A stretch of 64,000 bases of DNA from Liquidambar formosana. Taxonomy: Eukaryota; Streptophyta; Magnoliopsida; Saxifragales; Altingiaceae. A model generated the notes under the pieces. The model was not told the DNA's origin. It worked only from the letters and a program-made list of their open reading frames with translations, and ran no database searches. The translations under genes were made by a program, and so were the position numbers. The stretch is from NCBI GenBank assembly GCA_039720395.1, contig CM077826.1, forward strand, positions 37,414,790-37,478,789, in the 5' to 3' direction. Shown one piece after another: positions 1-11,864 of this stretch; the stretch's first letter is position 1; every line of letters starts with the position of its first letter.

Positions 1-210
1 TCCCAGATACATGTTTTGAAGGGCGATCTCCATCAAAACTAACACGCTCTTTTGTTGCTTTCCTACTCATTCCCCTTTTCCTTTTGCCCAGTTTATATAT
101 TTTATCCTCCTCACCCATCAAGCTGTCCTCAACTAAATTACAGTTTTTGGGTTTTCTCAATGGTAAACCTTTCGAACCAATAGAAAGCATAAGCACTTCA
201 CCTAATGCGC
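1..210 (-). pseudogene. open stretch, possibly LINE ORF1 tail
   Basis: On the minus strand this edge stretch stays open for about 67 codons and runs off the window. It encodes a charged, basic peptide with a GKRKRG-type patch and no domain I can name. The composition resembles the linker at the end of plant LINE ORF1, which also carries basic GKRK patches (compare 16850-16930 in this window), and other minus-strand LINE pieces lie just to the right. It could equally be an exon of an unknown gene. The function is inferred only from composition and neighbours. Confidence 0.25.
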
Positions 211-493
211 TTCCCTATATAGTGAACCCATAATACAACAACAAACAAAAATAAATATAAATAACCAGATAACATAACAATAAATTAAATAATTTAACAG
301 AATCGACTGTTTAAGAACTAAACGAGATAGCAAAAGCACTCAAGTTGAGACTAGTAAGCAATACAAGCATCATGTTAAGAGCTCCTTTTGCCTTTTTACT
401 TTAGGCAAGTTTACAAAAGAAATAAGGACCAGATTTTTTAGCATCAAGCTTTAATTGGGTGGGATGAAGTTGAAATGGGCCCAACCTAGGAGC

Positions 494-1103
494 TATGAAG
501 CACAAATACTTCAAAACCCTCAACGAATCCGTATTGGACACCGATACGCCTAGGATACTCCCCGATACGTATCTAATACTCTCCATACGTATCGGAACAG
601 TAACACATATTGCCACACCATCGGATGCACCTCGGATACATTCGGGATTCCTTTCGGGTTAGTTTGTAATTATTATTTTTTTATAAAATAAACAAGATAA
701 AATTTAAAAATACAACCCATACTTCGATTGAAACATTAAACCTGTTTTACTTCTCTCATCTTTGTTCTCTTCCCACTCTCCCTCTCCTAGGGCAACCACT
801 GTAGAGCAATAGAACTAAATGACTATTTGTAATGTTGATGTCATTCTACTTTTTTCCTATGAATGATAGACATGGTTGATGCTTATAAATGTGTTCTTTG
901 TACATTTATTCTTGCCTATTAATTGATTATGTAGATGTTTCAAACTTTTTTTACATTTATTATTGAAGTTTTAGACCAAATATTAAAATGAATATATTTA
1001 TTTATTAATGTATCTCCACCGTATCGTGTCCTACATTTTTTAGAATTGCCGAATCAATGTATCCATATCGGATCGTATCCGTATCTCATATCCATGCTTC
1101 ATA
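494..1103. mobile_element. MITE-like element with TATGAAGCAC ends
   Basis: The left end reads TATGAAGCAC and the right end ATGCTTCATA, a near-perfect inverted repeat. Next to each end are further diverged inverted sequences rich in CGATACGTATC-type words (about 530-595 and 1012-1090). The interior is non-coding and AT-rich. Flanks TAGGAGC (left) and TGGGAGC (right) could be a mutated 7-8 bp target duplication, which would fit a hAT-like non-autonomous element. Family and exact borders are uncertain. Confidence 0.5.
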
Positions 1104-1114
1104 GCTTGGGAGCA

Positions 1115-1595
1115 AAGTTAGATTTTAGGGGTCTTTGGGTCATTTATATTTTGGACTTGTAGTGTAGGTGTGCTTTCGTATTGTGGGTTAATTTTGTTTG
1201 GGTTTAGTTGGCGCAAACCTTATTTTGTTTGGCTTGCTTTGTAAGCCTCTTAGTTTGGCTTGCTTTATAAGCTTTCTTCTTTAGCTTGCTTAGAAAGCCT
1301 CTTGTGTCACAAAGTATAAAGTCTATGCAAAGATGTATCTAAAATTTTTTATGAATGAAAAAAATTTCCTGCTATTGCAGGTGGTTTTGAGCTTTCCGTC
1401 AAGCCCTAAAAGGTGTGATACCTTCCTCATACTAGGAGTGGTTCCTAGGACCCTACTAGAGTGATGCTAGTAGTTTTCTCTCTCCCTTCATCTTCTTTGT
1501 CAACTTATCTACTCTTTTCTTCTTTCTTTGTGATTTTACAGCAAGGGTTCAGAGCCTCCACAACTTGATGGCCTCTCGTGGGACCCCACTTGATG
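1115..1595. other. unassigned intergenic stretch
   Basis: No ORF, repeat border or RNA gene recognised. It contains three imperfect copies of a short word of the type GGCTTGCTT..TAAGC near 1225-1300. It separates the MITE-like element from the LINE endonuclease remnant. Confidence 0.4.
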
Positions 1596-1599
1596 GCAT

Positions 1600-3005
1600 T
1601 GCATTTTATATCAATCAGGCAATGATCTAAAGTCAACCAAGGCAAAGTCTATTGAATAACATTAAGAAACATTTCCTCCCACTCAGACAAAAGGCAAAAA
1701 CTATCCAATCTGTTGAACACCACCCTCTCGTCAAGATTAGACCAAGTAAAAGACAAGTTATGACATGAAGGATCCCCAAAATTACAATCCTAAATAAGAA
1801 GGTTGAAATCTCTCATACTCCTAGTGGTCCTAAAACAATTTAATTTCTCAGCTGAATATTTTATGACATTAACAAAACACCACCCCCACCACCCCTCTAA
1901 AACAACAACAACCAAAAAGAAAAACCAATTTGGAAAGGCCAAACTGAAGATCCCACCAAGTTCTTCCCAAAACTCTTTTCTCAATCTAGTACTATTCGTG
2001 CCATATACACAATCAACCACCACTCCTTACCATCAATCAGTTAAAACGGAACCGAGATGGAAAAAACACACACCGACACTTATAAACCCTTCACCACATT
2101 AGAATCCCAATTAAAATGACTCCCTTAGAAGCCCCAACCAAATGAACAAACAACCCCTCCTTGTTTCTCACCTCCCAAACACTTCTAATATTAAAAATAT
2201 TTTATGACATTAACAAACCACCACCACCACCACCCCCCACCCCCCCTCCAAAAAAAAAAAAAAAAAAAACCAATTTGGAAAGGCCAAACTGAAGATCCCA
2301 CCAAGTTCTTCCCAAAACTCTGTTCTCAATCTAGGACTATTCGTGCCATATAAACAATCAACCACCACTCCTTACCATCAATCAGTTAAAACTGAACCAA
2401 GATGGAAAAAACACACACCAACACTTATAAACCCTTCACCACATTAGAATCCCAATTAAAATGAGCCCCTTGGAAGCCCCAACCAAATGAACAAAAAACC
2501 CCTCCTTGTTTCTCACCTCCCAAACACTTCTAAAATTAAAAATATTTTATGACATTAACAAACCACCACCCCCCACCCTCTCTAAAACAACAACAACAAC
2601 GAAAAAACCAATTTGTAAAGGCCAAACTGAAGATCCCACCAAGCTCTTCCCAAAAATCTTTTCTCAATCGAGGACTATTCGTGCCATATACACAACCAAC
2701 CACCTCTCCTTACCATCAATCAGTTAAAACTGAACCAATATGGAAAAAACACACACCAACACTTATAAACCCTTCACCACATTAGAATCCCAATTAAAAT
2801 GACCCCCTTAGAAGCCCCAACCAAATGAACAAACAAACCCTCCTTGTTTCTCACCTCCCAAACACTTCTAATATTAAACTTATCCACACTTTCTAACTTG
2901 GATTCTTGAAGCACAACAATATCCAGATTGATTTTTAATGTGTCTTTAATGACACCCTCCTTTTCATTTTGGACCCTAAATCTTGAACATTACAATTAAC
3001 ATTCT
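1600..3005 (-). pseudogene. LINE endonuclease domain, decayed and internally triplicated
   Basis: Read on the minus strand, the start (about 3000-2880) gives the entry block of an L1-type apurinic-like endonuclease, including the peptide LDIVVLQESKLES where the catalytic Glu of the family sits. The C-terminal part (about 1790-1610) gives FTWSNL-, NRLD- and SDH-like blocks, slightly degraded. Between them, the segment encoding a VYG..STRLRKEFWEELGG-like block occurs three times in tandem. Stops and frameshifts are frequent, so no protein is made. RT should follow at lower coordinates but is absent. In a living LINE this domain nicks target DNA for target-primed reverse transcription. Confidence 0.72.
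1856..2879. repeat. three tandem ~342-bp units inside LINE endonuclease
   Basis: Each unit starts with ATATTTTATGACATTAACAA, at 1856, 2197 and 2542, giving periods of 341 and 345 bp, and ends with the words CTCCCAAACACTTCTAA. Units are roughly 90% identical by eye, differing mainly in a variable CCACC/A-rich tract after the start. The units are coding remnants of the endonuclease, not satellite DNA by origin. Confidence 0.88.
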
Positions 3006-3870
3006 TCACAGCACATTCCCAATTATATGTTTAACTCCCTTTTTTAGCTCTATCCCACAGCTTTAACATTTTCCTCCAAGACCAACTGCAATAATTTGGC
3101 AGCTTTAGACTCCACATGCATCTATCATTAATTAGCATAGCATGCATCCACTTAACGCACAAATCAGAGCCTTAATGATCAGATTCCACAGGTGTCGTAC
3201 AACTGCAGCACAATTCCAATCCATAAGTCTCTTTATTCCCAATCCTCACTTTTTAAGCCTACACAACCCTTCCCAAGCCACAAACCCAGACTTCTTATTT
3301 AGTTCAGACCTTGACCATAAAAACTTCCTACATATTTGCTCCACCTCCTTTATCACCCATTTTTGCAAAATAAACAAGCTGCTCCAAAAGACTTTATGAT
3401 AAACAGATCTGATTGCAACAACTGAAGCCTCCCAGCATAAGACAGAAAATTTCTAGTCAGTCTTCACTCTTGCAACTATTTTGTTAACTATAGGCCAGCT
3501 ATTCCTATAATACAATTATTGTTGATAATAAAGGGAACCCAGAATACTCCACAGGTAATTTCCCCTCCTGAAATCCCAAAATTATTATTAAAACAACCCT
3601 CTCTTCATCCTTCAATCCACCACAAAATACCAGGCTTTTACTACAATTAGCACCAACCTCAAAAAAATTCTTCAAAATGTCCCTAAATACTTCCATAGAT
3701 TCCTTACTCCCACAAAACAGCAACAAATCATCAACAAGACTTAAGTGAGTAATCTTCAATTTCCCACACCTAGGATTAAATGAAAATTCTTCTCCACCAG
3801 CTGCTTTCCTTAAACACTAGGAAAAATACTCCATAACAAGAACAAATAGGTAAGGTGACATAGGATCACC

Positions 3871-4817
3871 CATAGTTATTAAAGGCGCAAGGCGCACCTA
3901 AGGCGTAAAGGTCTCCTGGGGCTGGGCACAAGGCGCAAGAAAAAGCGCGGGCTTCAGGGAAGTGAGGCGCACAATTTAAAGAAAATAAATAAAAACTATT
4001 TTATCAAATGCAGCTAACAAAAATAATCAATTTAAACATATAAAATTGAACACTCTTATCTTTTGGCCTATAAGCTCAATTGGTTAGTGCGTTGTGCAAT
4101 AGCACAGATAAGAAGAAGAATAAAAAAACAAACTGCTGAAGCATTTAGTTTCGAAACTCAGAAAATAGCAAAAATCGAAAAATAGAAGAAGAAGAACAGA
4201 GAAGAGGAAGAAGAAGAAGAAGAAGGAAGTACAGTACTGCTGGACTGCTGGAGTGTTATTTTCGAAAATCAGATAATCAGAAAATAGAAGAAGAAGAAGA
4301 AGAAGAAGAAGAAGAGAAGAGGAAGAGGAAGAGGAAGTATAGTACCGCTAAATAGAAGAAGAAGAATAAGATTTTCGAAAATGAGAAAATCAGAAAATAG
4401 AAGAAGAAGAAGAAGAAGAAGAAGAAGAAGAAGCAGAAGAAGGAGGAGGAGTAGTAGAAGAGGAGGAGGTACATACCTGTTCGACTGAGAAGGCTGCACC
4501 GCTGGAGCTGGAGGGCTGCACTGCTGGGATCGCAGAGCTTCGAAGGAGCTAGGGCTGGAAAGAGGAAAGTGAACTGCTCTTTCCCACTTTTTTTTTTTCA
4601 ATTTTTAACAGATATAAAAAAGTGGTATTAATTTTATTTTTTCACAAAAGAAGGCTGCGTTCACTAAGGTGCGCCTCAAATGGGCCTTGCGCCTCAATAA
4701 AAACCCCAAAAAAGCACGCTTAAAGCGCGCCTTACTAACATCGCCTCGCCTAGCTAGAGCGAAGCTCAACCCTTGCACTCGCCTGCGCCTCGCGCCTAAG
4801 CGCTTTTAACAACTATG
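3871..4817. mobile_element. hAT-type MITE, 947 bp, with 8-bp TSD
   Basis: The 8-bp direct repeat GGATCACC flanks the element exactly (3863-3870 and 4818-4825). Terminal inverted repeats are CATAGTTATTAAAGGCGC on the left and the complement of GCGCTTTTAACAACTATG on the right. Subterminal regions are rich in GGCGCAAGGCGC / GCGCCTTGCGCC words, a known habit of hAT-derived MITEs. No transposase is encoded. It sits inside the LINE RT domain, so it is younger than that LINE. Long GAA-rich runs fill the middle. Confidence 0.88.
4192..4455. repeat. GAA/AAG microsatellite tracts
   Basis: Several runs of (GAA)n/(AAG)n with short interruptions inside the MITE. They produce long Leu- and Phe-rich spurious reading frames on the minus strand that should not be called genes. 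Confidence 0.9.
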
Positions 4818-5931
4818 GGATCACCTGCTCCAACCCTTTCTACATTGAAAGTATGCTTCCAAGGATCCATTGACAATCACAGAAAATGTCAAGTGACACT
4901 TCATAACCCATTCAACGAACACTTGTGGAAACCACCCAAAACAAAAAACAACAATTCATTTCCCTAGGAAACGCCCCATCAACAAAATCATGAGCCTTCT
5001 TTAGGTCCACTTTATTAGTACAACTTGAAGTAAAAGTAACCCTATGACGGTTACACAAAAATTCTTGAGCCAACTAGATAATCAGAAATCCTTCCCCCTT
5101 TTATGACGGTGGCTTGGGCTTCATTTAAAACCTTCTCTACCACCTCCTTCATTCTATTGGTAATAACCTTGGAATTGTACTTATACAAAACATAACAACA
5201 CGAGATGGGCCTATAATCATTAAATGTGGAGGGATTATCACCTCTAGGAACTAACGATAAAGTTGTAGCATTGATTTCTCTCAACATCTTATCAGAAACA
5301 AAAAATTTCTACACATCATTAATAACATCATTACCTACAACTTTCCAAGTCCTTCCGAAAAATAATGAAGTGAATCCATCTGGCCCAGCTGCCTTATTTT
5401 CATCAATGGAAACCATTGCTTCCTTCACCTAAGCAGCATTAATGGGCCAACTCAACCAACATCAATCCTCATCACTCAAAACAGCCCCTCAGCCAAGCAT
5501 TCGTATCTAAAGCACATCTAGCAGTCACTGGAGTTCCCAACAAATGCTTAAAGTAGCCCACAAATTCTTCCCCAACTCTTTTCTTGTTCACAATCTTTCT
5601 CCATAATCCAGGTATAGACTCAAGATTTTATCCTAGCCCTCCTAGCTTTAATAGAACTGTGAAAAAACCTATTATTGTTATTTCCCAGCTGCAGCCACTT
5701 CACTCTTTATATTTGTTTTAAAAAGCTTCCCTCTTTTTTCTGCCAAGGCCAGCTTAGAAAATTCACCCAAACAAATCCTCTCTGCCTGAGTCAGCCCAGC
5801 ATTATCTTTATTAGGCTGAAGATCATTCCGTAACCTGTTCAACTCATTCCTTTTCTCTAGCACCTTCTTTAAAATCTCAGCAAACCCACTATCAATTAAT
5901 TCCTTCAATCTCTTCTTCAATAACTTAAGCT

Positions 5932-6120
5932 GCCAGACAACCACTTAATCCCAAAAAGCCTAAGTTGTCAAGGAATGGGCTAACAATGTATATCAAGGTG
6001 GCACCCCACCAACGTGCAGCCCCATCCGCACATGCCGAGGTGGATATACAGACAACCAATAAGTCAAAAAATAAACTGTCGGGGAAATAAACAGATGGAG
6101 ATAAGAAGACTTGAACCTAG
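5932..6120 (-). mobile_element. SINE-like dispersed repeat, copy 1
   Basis: A stretch starting AGACAACCACTTAATCCC with CCTAAGTTGT and AATGGGCTAACAATGTATA words recurs at 12283-12350, about 80% identical over 65 bp. Near 6110 the minus strand reads GGTTCAAGTCT, like a Pol III B box (consensus GGTTCRANNCC). A clean A box was not found here. The combination fits a decayed tRNA-derived plant SINE, but borders and duplication were not resolved. Confidence 0.4.
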
Positions 6121-7230
6121 AACCTTCTGGAATAGGGATGTCAGTTCGGTTTGCTCGGTTTTGAGGAGGATTTATGGAATCAAACCGAATTAGTCGGTTT
6201 AGTGAAATTGCCAACCGAAACTGACTGCTCAATTGGTAAAACTGCATGTTTCGGTTTATCTAATAATTGGTTCAAGTTCTGTTGGTTGACCATTTTTACG
6301 AAAGTCTCTGGTGGAAGTCTGAAACTTTGCCATGAAAAAGATATTAAAAAAAAAAAATCGAAGAGAGAGCAATGACAGTGGAGAGAGACACCCATAACTC
6401 AATTGGAGAAGGAGAGGACATGAAATGAAGAACAAATAGTCCATTGATCATCAATAAATAAATCTTCATGATTATTATCAAAAGACATTGCAGAACTTAG
6501 ATGGAGATAAGGAGAGAGGACATAAAAACGTATCTGGAAAAACCTGGAAAAAAAAAAAATTGAACACCAAAACCTGAGGGAAAAAAAATAGAAGAAAAAC
6601 CCTATTTTTCTCCAAAATAAAAGATGAAACAGAAAAATATAATAATAAAAAGAAGAGAGAATCGAATTTAGGGTTTGGACTCACCTGAGATGCAAATCAA
6701 AGAATTGCGAACTAGCAGCGCCAGCAGTGAGCAGCGGTAGGGGGATTTGTTCATGATCTACGGAGTTAGGGTTAGGGCCAGAGGGAAGAAGAAGGCAGTG
6801 GCGGAAGAGAGAAAGAAGCAGGGGGGACCTTTGGGGGCACGTGCCCCCACTGGCTCAGCTGAGGTTTTTTTTTTTTTTTGAGAGATATTACCATTTCATG
6901 ACCACTTCCTAACATAATGCCAAAAAACAAGAAAATAGTAGGCATTTTAAAGCATATTTACAGTCAATTTGTAATAAATTGACAAAAATTTCTTTTTTTT
7001 TGGTATTACATTGAAAATTGATTACTAAAAAGTAATTGTTTTAAAAAATGCTTCCAGAGCTTTTAGTTCCCATTTCCACTTCACAAAATTATAGCACAGT
7101 GCCTCTATTAGAGATAAATCCTAAAAGTGAGAAAATGTGATAAAGAAAATATGGGAGGGGGGTGTTCGTGAGTTATTGGAGAAAAGTTCTTCCATTTCAT
7201 GATTTTCCATTGCTTCTGCTTGATTGCTAC
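6121..7230. other. unassigned stretch before inverted-repeat element
   Basis: The first 180 bp contain several CGGTTT / AACCGA words, as in a dispersed plant repeat also present at 12108-12250. The remainder is AT-rich with A and T runs. A perfect 16-bp palindrome GGGGGCACGTGCCCCC lies at 6833-6848. Short reading frames here are low-complexity and I see no gene. Confidence 0.4.
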
Positions 7231-8450
7231 GGATTAGGATTTGCTGCAGTTTGCCAAACAAACTACAGCGTCCAGTAGGCGTAGATTGGCTGCCACGTGG
7301 CTAAAGCTTCAACGAACGGCTGAGATGAAAGTTGGGATCTGTTGCCTTTAACGCTTAATGCCGTTTGGGATTTGGATGGAAATAGACCAACAAAACGCTG
7401 CGTTTTGTTGTTTTAGTTTAGAGCCAAAACCAAACGAAAATCGATCTAGTATTTCAAAATCCAAATCCATCCCTCTCCTCTCTCTCTCTCCTCTTCCGCC
7501 CATCTCGAAGAAAACCCATCCCATTTCTCCTTCCCGTCGAACTATTCCCCCTCGTCTCCGGCGACATGGCACGGAACCAACACTAGCACCAAATTGAAAT
7601 CCATCCCTCTCCTATCTCTCTCTTCTACCTCTCGGAGAAAACCCATTTCTCCTTGGCATTCCCGTCGTGTTCCCGTCGGGTAGCAACAGCAGACTCCCGC
7701 GCGGCACGACACGCTTCAAAACCAAACAAAACTCATTGGTTCTCCATTTCAAAATTGTGAAATCCCAAACTCTCCTCTGTCTCCCTCTCCTCTTCCACTC
7801 GGAGAAAACCCATTTCTCCCTTAGCGTTCCCAGTCGCGTTCCCGCCGGCCAGCAGCAGCAGAGTCTCGCGCGGCACGGCACGGACCAGATCTGACCCGGC
7901 AAGGACCTCCTTCCCGTTGTGTTCTTCCAGTGGTGAGGTAAGTAGTTTTTTTTTTTTTTTTTTTAAATTTTTTTCTTCGGTAGTTTTGCTTCAATATTTT
8001 CTCTAGTTTGAATATTAATTTCATATTATTATCTGATGATAACAACATGCCTGCCAACGCTGACCGTCTCTATTTCTAACGCCGACGATCAAACCCCGAC
8101 GCCCAAACCCAGGTATGATATTCTTTTTCAGGTCTTCAAATTGATTTTAGGGTCTTTTTTCTTTGTAATCATATTTATAGGATTTAGGGTAATTCTCACA
8201 AGGAAAAAAAAAATTGAATTTAGGGCTGGTAATCTCTACCCCTAACCCTAATAAATTGATTTTAGTGTTTTTGGTGTGTGTGTGTGTGTGTGTTGTTGTT
8301 TCTTCTTGCCCACATAAAAAATCTGATGCTCATCGAGGTATGGGAAAGTGGAAGTTAAACCACAATCTCAAAGCATTAATTGGAAAAATTCAAGAGAAAT
8401 AGTGCAGGGAAGAGAAGCCAAAAGAATAGTTTAAAGGAGTATTTTTTATT
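7231..8450 (+). repeat. left inverted arm
   Basis: Holds CAAAACGCTGCGTTTTG (an imperfect palindrome, 7391-7407), then three degenerate units containing the phrase GGAGAAAACCCATTTCTCC (about 7505-7540, 7634-7655, 7800-7820), a T run, and a (GT)n tract at 8273-8293. The short reading frames across it are repeated in the other arm and look incidental. Confidence 0.85.
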
Positions 8451-10593
8451 GGATGAAACTTTAATTTAGATTGACCCATTATTTAACTATAGTTGTGTAT
8501 TGTCTTTATTTACAGGATTTGATTTTTCTTTTTTCTCACAAGACAAGGAAACGTAGTTGGAGAAGTGGATGGATGACATAATTTTGTGAAAGGCAATTTT
8601 AGTGCAACAGATTTAGAATTGCAGTTGCAATTTTTTGGCATCTGATTTATGTATTGTGCAGTTCAAATGTGTAACTTGGAATTGTAGTAGGAATTTTTTT
8701 GGGGGCTGATTTATTGAAACCTCAATTGTTTTGAAACCTTTTGAAAGAGTTCGGGGTGATTGCTAACAGAATGGTTGTTAGGAACCATGTCCATCAATCC
8801 ATAGCCCCTCTTATTGGGTTAAATTATCTTGTCTTTGAGTTGAAGAGTTTTAAGGCATTCGTAACAGATTTTGTTCTTCCTTCTTTTTTGCTTTTTTTTT
8901 TTTTTTTTTTTTGTGATACAAAATTACAGATTTGTTCTTATACAGATTCACTCGATACATATTTTATTCATATTCAATTGATGGACATTCATGGAAAATA
9001 TTTTATACGTAATAAAAGTGACCAACAAAGTTCAGAGCTATTGCCTTAACACAAGATGTGATGGAGTCTTGCTTGTTTTGCAGTTTTTTTATTCCTAGCA
9101 ATTTACTTCAAATCTTGCAATTGGTAACCTAAGGCCTTGTGAATAGCCAAGAGACACAGTTGTGTTGTAGGAAAACCTATTGGCATTGAAATGAAAAAAC
9201 CTCACAATTGGCAGCCTCAGGCATTTTTTTAAAAGGAATCATCCAAGGATGTAAATAAAGGAGTAGCTCTACTTACATTACAGTTTTAAATATTGATTTG
9301 CCTTATAAGAGGCCTTAACTTATAACAGGCATCCTCCATTCCAGGGGCGATTGATTGAAAAACATCTTACCGCTAATCATGATTGGGTTGAGAAATCCTA
9401 ATTTAAACACTAGCAAAATTATTCTTGGATGGTAAGAAGAGCAAATTCTAGAATCCCATGAATTTCCCTCGTGACTCGACTCATGATGTACACAGCCATT
9501 TTGCACTAATTGGACATATCACCCTTTGCAAAGAAAGGTGGGCAGACATGCTCATAGAAGGGACAATCATGCAAAGACAAACATGCAAATCTTTATCCAC
9601 CTAAACACATTGTCATTTCATTGAAGGGAGAAATTGCCATTCACACTAACTAAATCAAAGACAACTAGTGCTAGTAGAATATATTTCAAGATAAAACCAA
9701 AAAATTAAAATTAAAATAAATATTTCAATACAAACTTCATTTGTTTCTTCCTCCCAACAAAATAAATAAGTAAATTAGGAAGGGTTGCACTAAACTTGTC
9801 CAATAAGCTTCAAATTCTAACAAACATGCTCATTGTGCTTTAACAAATGCCAATAAACCTCTCCAGGAAAAATGCCTAAACCAAAATTCTAACAGATATG
9901 ATTCCAATTTACAATTCCAACTATGATTCTAGAAAACATCCAACTCCCAAGTTAATGTGTTGCACGAAAATTGCCCTCTATTAGATTATGCCACCCATCA
10001 GACGCCTCCAACCACATTTCATTGTCTTGTGAGATCAAACCTACAAATAGAAAAAACAAATTATAAAACCACTAGTAGATATCCCTTAAAAATTTGAATT
10101 GAAGTTTTCAAATTCATAGATACTACAATCAATTTGGTCAGTGGATTGATTTTTTTTTTCTATAAATATTATAAACTAAGATGGAAAAATTTTTAAAAAA
10201 GGAGAAGAGCCATCATAAATATTAAATCTACAACACACATGAGAGGTGGAAGGAACCCAGAACCAAAAAAAAGGGAAAAAAAAGACCTGAAATCAAATTT
10301 ACGTGAGTAAGAGGAACAAAAATAAAAATAAATCCTTACAAGTTACAACCTTCAGAATTCTTTACAGGGTGAAAATGTCAAACACATCAATTTTTATTTT
10401 TTACTTTTTTTGATAAGGTAAATATAGTCGAACACATCAATTTTATTAGCATTACAAATAAAACCCTAAAATTTATTTTATGACCATTACAACTAAATCC
10501 CGAAAATCAATTTTATTTTGAGCATTACGTTTTTATAAGCATTACCAAAAAAAAAAAAAAAAAAATCAATTTGCTAGGGTTAGGAGTAGAGAT
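8451..10593. other. spacer of the inverted-repeat element
   Basis: AT-rich DNA. The longest open frame (8741-9049, plus, 102 codons) is interrupted by a Phe-rich stretch from a T run and resembles nothing I recognise. There are no transposase motifs, RNA gene or repeat borders. It may be captured or decayed sequence. Confidence 0.4.
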
Positions 10594-11864
10594 TAAAAAA
10601 TACTCCTTTAAACTATTCTTTGGGCTTCTCTTCCCTGCACTATTTCTCTTGAATTTTTCCGATTAATGTTTTGAGATTGTGGTTTAACTTCCACTTTCTC
10701 AGACCTCGATGAGCATCAGATTTTTTATGTGAGCAAGAAGAAACAACAACAACAACAACAACACACACACACACACACCAAAAACACTAAAATCAATTTA
10801 TTAGGGTTAAGGGTAGAGATTGCCAGCCCTAAATTCAATTTTTTTTTCCTTGTGAGAATTACCTTAAATCCTATAAATATGATTACAAAGAAAAAAGACC
10901 CTAAAATCAATTTGAAGACCTGAAAAAGAATATCATACCTGGTTTTGGGCGTCAGGGTTTAATCATCGGCGTTAGAAGTAGAGACGGTCAGCGTCAGTGT
11001 CGGCGTCGGCATCGGCAGGCATGTTGTTATCATCAGATAATAATATGAAATTAATATTCAAGCTAGAGAAAATATTGAAGCAAAACTACCGAAGAAAAAA
11101 AATTAAAAAAAAAAAAAAAAAAACTACTTACCTCACCATTGGAAGAACGCGACGGGAAGGAGGTCCTCGCCGGGTCAGATTTGGTCCGTGCCATGCTGCA
11201 CTGGGACTCTGCTGCTGCTGGCCGGTGGGAACACGAAGGGAATGCCAAAGGAGAAATGGGTTTTCTCCGAGTGGAAGAGGAGAGAGAGACAGAGGAGAGT
11301 TTAGGATTTCATGATTTTGAAATGGAGAACCAGTGAGTTTCGTTTCGTTTTGGAGCGTGTCGTGCCGCATGGGAGTCTGCTGCTGCTGGCCGACGGGAAC
11401 GCGACGGGAATGCCAAGGAGATATGGGTTTTCTCCGAGAGGTAGAGGAGAGAGATAGGAGAGGGATGGATTTCGATTTGGTACTGGTGCTTGGTTCCGTG
11501 GGGACTAGATCTGGTCCGTGCCATGTCGCCGGAGACGAGGAGGAATAGTTCGACGGGAAAGAGAAATGGGATGGGTTTTCTCTGAGATGGGAGGAAGAGG
11601 AGAGAGAGAGAAGAGAGGGATGGATTTGGATTTTGAAATACAGGATCGATTTTCATTTGGTTTTGGCTCTAAACCAAAACAACAAAACGCAGCGTTTTGT
11701 TGGTCCATTTCCATCCAAATCCCAAACGGCGTTAAGCGTTAAAGGCAGCAGATCCCAACTTTCATCTTAGCCGTTCGTTGAAGCTTTAGCTACGTGGCAG
11801 CTAATCTACGCCTACTAGACGCTGCAGTTTGTTTGGTAAACTGTAGCAAATCCAAATCCTAGTG
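10594..11864 (-). repeat. right inverted arm
   Basis: Inverted copy of 7231-8450. Differences are mostly single bases plus changes in T/A runs and the (AC)n tract (10757-10779). The three internal ~150-bp units are present here too, in reverse order, so the arms were homogeneous when the element formed. Confidence 0.85.

Larger units (their letters stand above)
3020..5950 (-). pseudogene. LINE ORF2 remnant: linker, RT, C-terminal domain
   Basis: Minus-strand reading from 5944 downward gives the helical linker between endonuclease and RT, then a GPDGFTSLFF-like RT block (near 5400), NDYRPISCC and KVITNRMK (5287-5051), GDPMSPYLFVLVMEYF (near 3830), the catalytic box decayed to LVDDLLLF (about 3740), and the region after the fingers/palm up to NCAAVVRHLWN (about 3190). 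This is plant L1-type ORF2. The RT box has lost its canonical first residues, frames shift repeatedly, and a MITE (3871-4817) splits the gene. The 5' half (ORF1, endonuclease) is missing beyond 5950. It joins near 3005 to a separate endonuclease fragment in the same orientation. Confidence 0.8.
7231..11864. mobile_element. 4.6-kb element with ~1.2-kb inverted arms
   Basis: The left arm (7231-8450) and right arm (10594-11864) are inverted copies, about 90% identical by eye, colinear from the outer end GGATT..GGATTTGCT to the inner end AATACTCCTTTAAACTATTC. The spacer is about 2.1 kb. Arms contain GC-richer, promoter-like DNA with three degenerate ~150-bp repeats, a GT/AC microsatellite, and T runs. 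Such long inverted repeats fit a non-autonomous Mutator-like or foldback transposon. No transposase motif was found in the spacer and no clear 9-bp duplication at the ends, so the class is open. Confidence 0.75.

Noticed and set aside
4269..4601. Leu/Phe-rich minus-strand reading frames
   Set aside because: Translations of the GAA/AAG microsatellite inside a MITE; no domain and extreme composition.
8741..9049. 102-codon plus-strand frame in the spacer of the inverted-repeat element
   Set aside because: Crosses a T run giving poly-Phe, no recognisable motif, no codon or start support.
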